Shown piece after piece: positions 57,801 through 64,000 of a DNA stretch of 64,000 bases. How positions within the stretch are numbered: the stretch's first letter is position 1; every line of letters begins with the position of its first letter. The notes under the pieces are model-generated. The model searched no databases. It was not told where the DNA came from and saw nothing but the letters and a program-made list of their open reading frames with translations. A program made the position numbers and the translations under genes. Source of the stretch: Microthyrium microscopicum (Eukaryota; Ascomycota; Dothideomycetes; Microthyriales; Microthyriaceae); NCBI GenBank assembly GCA_010405405.1, contig MU004230.1:1447744-1511743 (forward strand), in the 5' to 3' direction.

Positions 57801-59687
57801 CTATTTACTAGTTTTACTAGCTGTAGTGGTTGGTCGTAGTTCTTCGTCAGACTTCCTTGCCTGGTGCTGAAATCCTTGGTCCGTTTCCAACTCGCGATCC
57901 AGCGGAAATCCTTCTGTCCATGCACTGCTCACCATCGCTACCGCTGCGAGCGCTGTGCACATGATGAATATTGCCCGTAACGCTGCCATGTAGCTCTCGA
58001 GCAATTGTGTCTTCTCCAGCGATGCTGGCATGTGCTTGATGATTTGCACTAGCGCACTGGAATCTTTTGAATATTCAAGAGCGCGGGGCGCAAAGTAGGG
58101 GATGGCTTCCAGTTTCCTTCTGAGCACGTTTTGAAAGACGACACCGCCAATGGCGACGCCGACAGTTTGACCAAAGGAGCGGAAAAAGGCGAAGAGAATG
58201 ACGGCGTAGGCCATGTTTTTGTTGCTCGAGGACGCTTGTACAGCGAGAGACATTGCTGCAAAGAGAAACCCGCACCCGACGCCGCCGACGATGTTGAGGC
58301 AGATCCAGGTAGGTGTGGTGGTGTTGATGTCTAGGAAGATGAGGATGCCCATGCCGACGGTGGTGAGAAACCAGCCTGACCAGACAGCCCAGCGGTATCG
58401 TCCAAGCTATGCGAGGGTTAGTCTTATTCTGAGATGGAGAGTTGGGTTCGCGTACCATTGCTGCGACTACTCCAGTGACGACAGATGCTGGAGCTACTGT
58501 AAATGTCTGTGGGAAAAGTGATACACCGGCAAGAATTGGTGTGAATCCTTTTACAGCTTCGTAATAAAATGGCATATAGTAAAGAAGACACCATAATAAA
58601 AGTCCATCTAGATTCCCGGGTCAGTATACGATTGTCAAAATAAACATTGGTTTCACTTACGTATAAATGTTGCGAAGTACGTTACAGATCCAGTTCGTGT
58701 CTTGATCACTTCGAATTGAATTAGCGGTTCGGCTCCCGTCGACGAAAGCCACTCCTCGTAAACGACAAAAACAATCAACCCAATTCCACATGTTATCAGA
58801 GGAACAAGCGTCCTCCATGACATCCAGTCATACATAACTCCACCCCAGCTCAATGGAACCAGAAATCCAGTGAGTGATGCAATGAAGAGGGTAGTTCCAA
58901 TCCAGTCGACTCGACATAATTTCGACCAGAATGCAGTATTATGGTAGTTGAGCCGAAGGAAGAGAATGATGAGAACAGCACCCAGTCCAACAAATGGCAG
59001 GTTGACCCAGAATATCCATCGCCAATTAACCTTTTGCGAAAATCCTCCTCCTAGAAGTGGTCCAGTTACCGTTCCGACAGCCCAAGCCCCTGACAGAAAA
59101 GAGAACCAGTTGCCTCGATATTTCAGCGGTACCATATCCGTTATCAACACTTCTGTAAGTGCAAGTATTCCACCTCCTCCAACTCCTTGGATTGACCGAC
59201 CGATTAGAATAATGGTAAAGTTGTTGGCCACTGCTGCTACGATCGCGCCCGCTGCGAAGAAAACTAGACTGACGTATATCATGGCTTTCCGGCCGAATAT
59301 CGAGCTGAATGAACCGATGACTGGCTGAAAGACCGTACTTGTGAGCAAAAACGACGTGCCGCTCCAAAAAGCTTGTATTGCCGTTCCATTGAGTTTCTGC
59401 GCGATAATTGGCAATGCCACCGACAACGACGTAGCATCCAGAGCCACCATCAAAGTAATCGTCGTTAACGACTATTTGCACATCGTGTCAGCTTCAACAT
59501 CTCTAGGGCAGAAAAGAATCTGTCTGCAACTCACCAGAAATGCCAGATAGAACCGCCAACCAGGATTGAATTCTTCAGGCTCCTGCCGCCTCGCCAGCGA
59601 CTCCTCGCTGTGTTGCGCGAGCCTATCCCCATCGTGCGAGTGCAACTCGATCGACTTGTCGTCATACTCAGTAGGCGGTTTAGCCAT
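57801..59687 (-). CDS. MFS multidrug transporter, DHA2 (14-TMS) type
   Basis: Minus-strand exons 59687-59535, 59471-58661, 58607-58456 and 58406-57801 give 573 residues with all phases consistent. A charged N-tail (YDDKSIELHSHDGD) is followed by 14 predicted helices. The TMS1 segment has the DHA2 LMVALDATSLSVALP. Motif A is GSFSSIFGRKAMI, motif B-like is IGRSIQGVGGGGILAL and motif C is GAWAVGTVTGPLLGG. KVNWRWIFWVNLPF follows, as in the transporter at the left edge of the window. It probably exports a toxic compound or secondary metabolite. No biosynthetic cluster gene lies next to it. The last exon ends LRPTTTASKTSK in the cytosol. The conserved pore-side segment FFRSFGQTVGVAIGG is intact, so the gene looks functional. 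Confidence 0.95.
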
Positions 59688-60214
59688 TGCTGATGGGAGA
59701 GAACTGGGGAGGGAGGGGTACGGGGGAATTTGGGACTAGATGATTATATTATACGACCAGGCACAAACGCAGGGGAATCTGGAGATTAGGGAGTCGGTCC
59801 AGGTTCAATGCGCGCTTGGAGGACTGGATGTCCTGGTTGCGGAAATTGAGGTACATTAATATATTTAGATGAAGGGCAATGCTTGCCAGCCAAGCATAGA
59901 AATAGACGCATTGCGATGGTCATTTTTGGATTTTGCCGCTTCCAAGAGGTTATGAGCTGAAGTCCAGAGTTTGAAGATATTGTTTTGTCGTGCTGCGGCT
60001 TGCATTAGGTTGCAGTAGATGGTCGTTGAAGCCAGGCAGTATGGTGGTAAAAGTTCACGATATGCACAGCTCGGCTAAAGCTGGAGCCTCAGCTGAAGTT
60101 CAGCCGCCACAAAGATCGCCAATGAAATGCATCATAATGACAATGGCATATTTTAGCATTTGTACCAAAGTGATTAGTGTGCGTCTTGAAGACGTGTCTG
60201 GAGACGAATCGCTG
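59688..60214. other. MFS promoter region
   Basis: 527 bp upstream of the minus-strand transporter. AT-rich with no clear gene; short frames only. Confidence 0.5.
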
Positions 60215-60860
60215 TCAGGGCTGCTTGTAGTGTTCTGCAATGAGCAGGTCGGAACCCTTCCGGATCGCCTCCTTGTGAGCAGCCAAGTAGCTTTTGAGAC
60301 ATAGGATTATTTTGGAAGGCGAAGGATAAGTTGAGCCTGTAATGGGAACGATTGCGAGGAAATTGGGTAAATCTAGAAAACGTGTTGTAGATTCGGTGCG
60401 ATCTACTTGAAAACACCTCCGTGGTCTCGGGAAACGACCAATCTTGGCGGGAAATTCGTAGACAGCAAGGATATGAATACGCTCGGAGGAGCCCATAAAC
60501 CAGGTCTACTATTGGTCGAACATACTATAACTGTCAGCTATATCGTACCCGAGCGCTGCGGTACCTTACCAGATTAGAAGCGTCGACATGATAGATATTC
60601 CCGCTTGTTGCATCGTTGGAAGCAGGATCTCTTGATATGTTAGCTGCAAGTTTAGCCGAGTATACCGTAGTAAGGAATCCATCTAGATACCCAAAGGAGT
60701 GGATAGATTTGGGTTTGAGCACAAACAAGGAAGCTAGTTGAAAGTAGTAAACAAAGCCCATGTGATAATTAAATGTCTTGGTGCTTACTTCACATAATAG
60801 GTACAAGCTGGGGTTCTTTTCGACCTCGAATATCCCTAACGCTCGAATAAAAGCATGCAT
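60215..60860 (-). CDS. Tentative two-exon hypothetical gene, 193 aa (possibly partial)
   Basis: Minus-strand frames 60860-60570 and 60505-60215 join in phase 0 across a 64-bp intron with donor CTG|GTAAGG, a GCTGAC branch-like site and acceptor ATAGTAG. The spliced protein reads smoothly over the junction (NIYHVDASNL to TWFMGSSERIHILAVYEF). It contains VYYFQLASLFVLKPKS and FLDLPNFLAIVPITG, but no domain I recognise, and no signal peptide. A possible GCTAAC...CAAG acceptor inside exon 1 near 60635 leaves its structure open. The gene may have further 5' exons or be a relic. It lies between the MFS transporter and SLA1. Confidence 0.4.
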
Positions 60861-61005
60861 GAAAGGACTCAAATGCCTTACTTCCTGACAACGCTATGCC
60901 TTGAATCATGAAAGATACGCATAAACACAACAAATGGAAACGGGCTGCTCAAATGGCCAGTATACCAGATAGTTACAAAATATTATATACAGCAGAAAGT
61001 TGCTA

Positions 61006-64000
61006 CTATTGAAAACCAAAGGGATTGTCCGGGGCTACCAGAGGGTTAGATTCATACAGGACTGAGAGCGTAACAACTTACTGGCTGATGAGAGATTCGC
61101 TCTCTTTCCAGTGGGTTGAGGAGCCAATCTCTTCACGGCAGGGTTTACGCCAAATCGAACTGGTGGCGGAGGTCCTGTTCTCTGAGGCACGAGTGGTGCT
61201 GGGGCAGACTGTGGGATTGGAGGTACTGGGGGTAAGTTTCCGGGTCCAAAGTTCACTGGTGGAGCACCAGTTCGCTGGGGCATCAATGGGGATGGCAAGA
61301 AAGCATTGATACCCGTCGCTTGCGGTTGTAGAGGCTGATAAGCAGCAACTGGTGGATCAGCAAAGGGTGATCCATTTTGTTGGCCATTCATAAGCTGTTG
61401 TTGAAATTGAGGTTGGAAACCGGTTTGTTGTGGCTGTTGGAATTGGCCGTATTGCATACCTTGTTGCTGGAATTGAGGATAACCAGTTTGCTGTGGCATC
61501 ATCCCGTTTTGCATTGGATTGAAGCCAGTCATCTGGGGTTGGAAGCCCGTGGCTTGTGGCATTAGACCTTGTTGCTGGTATCCTTGTTGCTGGAGATTCG
61601 GGCCTTGAGGAGACATCTGGTTTTGCATCATTTGACCAGGGTATCCGGTCAACTGTGCCTGAAGCGGTGGTGGCTGGAATGCGCTTTGTTGATTCTGGGG
61701 GGCTGAAGCTGCTCGCATTGGCGGCGGTGTCATAAGTGAATTTGAGTTGGTTTGCATTGGAGCAAGAGGTCGCTGTCTTGGTGGATTGAGACTTTGTTGA
61801 TTTGCTGGCGATTTGGCCAACTGCTCAAACAGTGATGGGGTTGCTCCTGGAGGCTGCGTTGGCTGAGCTGCTGGAGAAGACTGTTCTTGTTGGACAGGTG
61901 CTGGCTGTGGTGCTGGTGTCGGTTGCATTGGTGGAGTATCCAGACTTAGTCCAGACAGTTCAGTGAGCGCATTCGAAACAGGCGGTGATGCAACTGGTGC
62001 TGGCACTTGTGCTGAGGCAGACACTGGCGGAGGAGCGGCTTTGGCACCGCGTACCTCCCACGCATTATCTTCAAAGCCATCAACGAGCTTCTTTTGACTT
62101 GGCTCCCCGGGAGTAGAGGCTGAAGCGGGGCTTTGGCTTGCCTCGCCAGTCTTTGGTTTCAGTGCATCAGCATCAACGGTATCTCTTGCTGGGTTGGAAG
62201 GAGTTGGCCGTCTGTTGTTTCGAAGAGCGCCGCCTTCCTTGGTGAACAAGCCGGCAGCACCAGTAGCATCTGAGGGAGATGCAGCCGCTCTCGTTCTGCC
62301 ATACTTGCTGTCTAGGTACTTCATTACTCGTAATATATCGCCCTCTTTGATGCCAAGTTTTCTGAGAAGCTCCGGGGTCACGTCCGGCATATTCTCTTCA
62401 CCCATTTCGTCTCTCTTAAACGCCTGGGCATAGCGTTCGCAGACTTGATAATTGACGCCACACTGGAGGAAGAAATCGAACCAGTCGTAGTCTGGTTTCT
62501 TCTCGACAGAGGCTCCTGCTCCAGGATCCTTCTGTGATCGTTTGCGTTTGACATCAGCGAGCGACCTTTCATCATCGAGAGATTGTCCAGTAGCTTTCTC
62601 AACGTAATCCAAATCCACCGGAGACATTTTCTGGACGGGGACTGCTATCTTGACTCCGTTGATCTTGTGTAAGTGTATTTTACTATCCTTGAGACCGATG
62701 AACTCCGCTTCAACTTTAAATGTGCCACTCTTATCAGTCCATGTCCGGACTTTTCTTGAATCAGGCACTAGAATCGTTAGTTATTCTTGTTCAAAAAGAA
62801 TAGAAAGAAACATACTTGAGCGCTTTGATGAGGATTTCGAGTTAGTGTCTTTGCGAGATGGTGGCATGTCTGAAAGGCTACTCCCTCGTTCGGGTAGTTT
62901 ATATCCAGGTCCGACTTCATCTTTTCTGGACGCTTCTCTTGCAAGTCGTTGCTCCTCCAGCCTATTCTGCTCTACAAAGGACGACTTGCCATTGCTTGAA
63001 CTTGCGCTTCTTCCTGCAGTTTGAGCTGTAGTAATTGTCCCAGTTACCTCGACATAACTGCTTGGAACCATTCCCTCCTTGCCATTTTTGCTTCTTTTTA
63101 CGAGCCACCAATCTTCGCTCTTTGTGTCATCCAATACGATGACTTCTTCATCAGTTTTGACGGACACTTCATCAGACGCGTTTGCTTTGAAATCATACAA
63201 AATCTTTCCCAGCTTCTGTGCGCCAGGACCAGTAGCAAATATGTCTCGTAGTCCTTCAGCTTTGACAGCGCCAGCCAGCTCTCCTAATGCACTGACTATT
63301 TCTTGCGCTGTTTCTTTGGCACCAGCGTGAAAATCAACACTCTTGGTTGGGCGAATTAGTTCCATGAAGACGTGCTTGCCTTCTATTGAGTAGTTGGTGA
63401 GTTTATCAGCAGACCACTCTTTGGATTCCTTGGATTCGCCCGAAGAGATCATAATCACTCCTTTCGCAAGGTCAATACCGAGGGTTATTGGTGTTTTTCG
63501 GCTTCTTCCTAGAGCCTCTACAATTTCGTAGATGTTGTATAGCCGGAATCCACCACGCGACATGGCTCGATTATCGTCAAAGCCCATTGATACCGCGCGG
63601 TTATGCGGAGGTGATGGCAGTACACCTTCACTACTTGCTGGCGACATCGGTTCCCTTATTGTAACGTGTTTCGACGGTCGACTTTCGCGCGACACGGCAG
63701 GAATGGAGGGAATGGCTGGGGAGGAGGGTTCCGCTGGACCAGTAGGTCGTCGAGGCAATCTTGGTGCTGGGGCTTCTTCATCTGATTCTTCTGGACTAAA
63801 TTGGACATGTTTTCGAGGAGGTAGAGGCTCACGTGGCGGAGAGGGATTTCTTCGAGATGCGGATGAGGACCCATTTGCTCTTGCTCCAATTATTCCCGCA
63901 AGAGCCGCAGCTGGGCTTGTCACGGATTGCATAGGACTCTCAGGTGGACTAGGCGAAGGAGCTCGAATTGTGAGGGGTGCACGCTGTGATTCAGGGGCTG
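61006..64000 (-). CDS. SLA1: Actin cytoskeleton/endocytosis protein Sla1, N-terminus beyond window
   Basis: Minus-strand exons >64000-62816, 62767-61082 and 61034-61006. The 3' SH3 domain is near 63215-63045 (KILYDFKANASDEVSVK, EDWWLVKRS, GMVPSSYVEV). The SHD1 domain (RTWTDKSGTFKVEAEFIGLK), which in yeast reads NPFxD sorting signals, starts exon 2. A SAM-like SHD2 follows (YDWFDFFLQCGVN...LLRKLGIKEGDILRVMKYL). The tail is Gln/Pro-rich with repeated Prk1/Ark1 kinase-type sites (LxxQxTG): LQAQLTG, LMPQATG, MMPQQTG, LQPQATG, LMPQRTG, LVPQRTG and LAPQPTG. The 29-nt last exon ends TPDNPFGFQ, giving an NPF motif for EH-domain partners such as Pan1/End3. Two short introns (48 and 47 bp) are required for these joins. 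The first SH3 domains lie outside the window; the frame is open to base 64000. Confidence 0.96.

Overview
The window is nuclear DNA from a filamentous ascomycete (Pezizomycotina). The evidence is the gene set (HET domain, AcuF-like C2H2 fingers, ULD_2 ubiquitin-like domain, DUF7580, Zn2Cys6 factors, RAX2, PhoD_2-type phosphatase), the short introns (mostly 47-65 bp, GT-AG) and the gene density of about one per 3 kb. I cannot fix the class or genus from sequence alone. I see no rRNA, tRNA, CRISPR array or intact transposon. All exon joins below were worked out by hand from splice sites, reading phase and family consensus, with no transcript data.

Layout. 0-1.4 kb: 3' part of a DHA2-type MFS transporter. 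1.5-9.4 kb: a divergent pair, a five-exon DUF7580 protein (minus) and a large zinc-finger/ubiquitin-like fusion protein (plus). 9.7-13.3 kb: a small conserved hypothetical and a Btz (Barentsz/CASC3-like) protein. 16-19.2 kb: an NBR1-type selective autophagy receptor with four ZZ fingers. 20.3-25.1 kb: a 1604-residue PhoD-like phosphatase. 26.7-30.2 kb: divergent U2AF large subunit and OGG1. 30.3-32.3 kb: HET-domain protein. 32.9-36.4 kb: two secreted-protein genes, one a 68-residue, six-cysteine candidate effector hidden by an intron. 37.6-44.1 kb: thioredoxin reductase, a coiled-coil hypothetical, ATG14 and ERV46. 44.7-54.7 kb: RAX2, a LanC-like protein and a DAL81/TamA-type regulator. 57.8-59.7 kb: a second DHA2 MFS transporter. 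60.2-60.9 kb: a tentative two-exon gene. 61-64 kb: the 3' part of SLA1, running off the right edge.

Most genes are ordinary housekeeping genes: splicing and the exon junction complex, DNA repair, redox, ER-Golgi traffic, polarity, endocytosis and autophagy. The accessory-looking parts are 1.5-9.4 kb, 30-37 kb and 55-61 kb. The strongest oddities are: (a) a 19-bp-period array of 16-bp dyad elements (CCAT-N8-ATGG) confined to the three unusually long introns of the DUF7580 gene; (b) the AcuF-C2H2 + ULD_2 + Zn2Cys6 fusion, contiguous in one exon at the first junction, carrying a GC-AG intron and a single in-frame TGA followed by 103 open codons; (c) the hidden six-cysteine secreted protein; (d) a GC-AG intron inside the splicing factor U2AF65; (e) an in-frame, stop-free 69-bp intron in a secreted threonine-rich protein.
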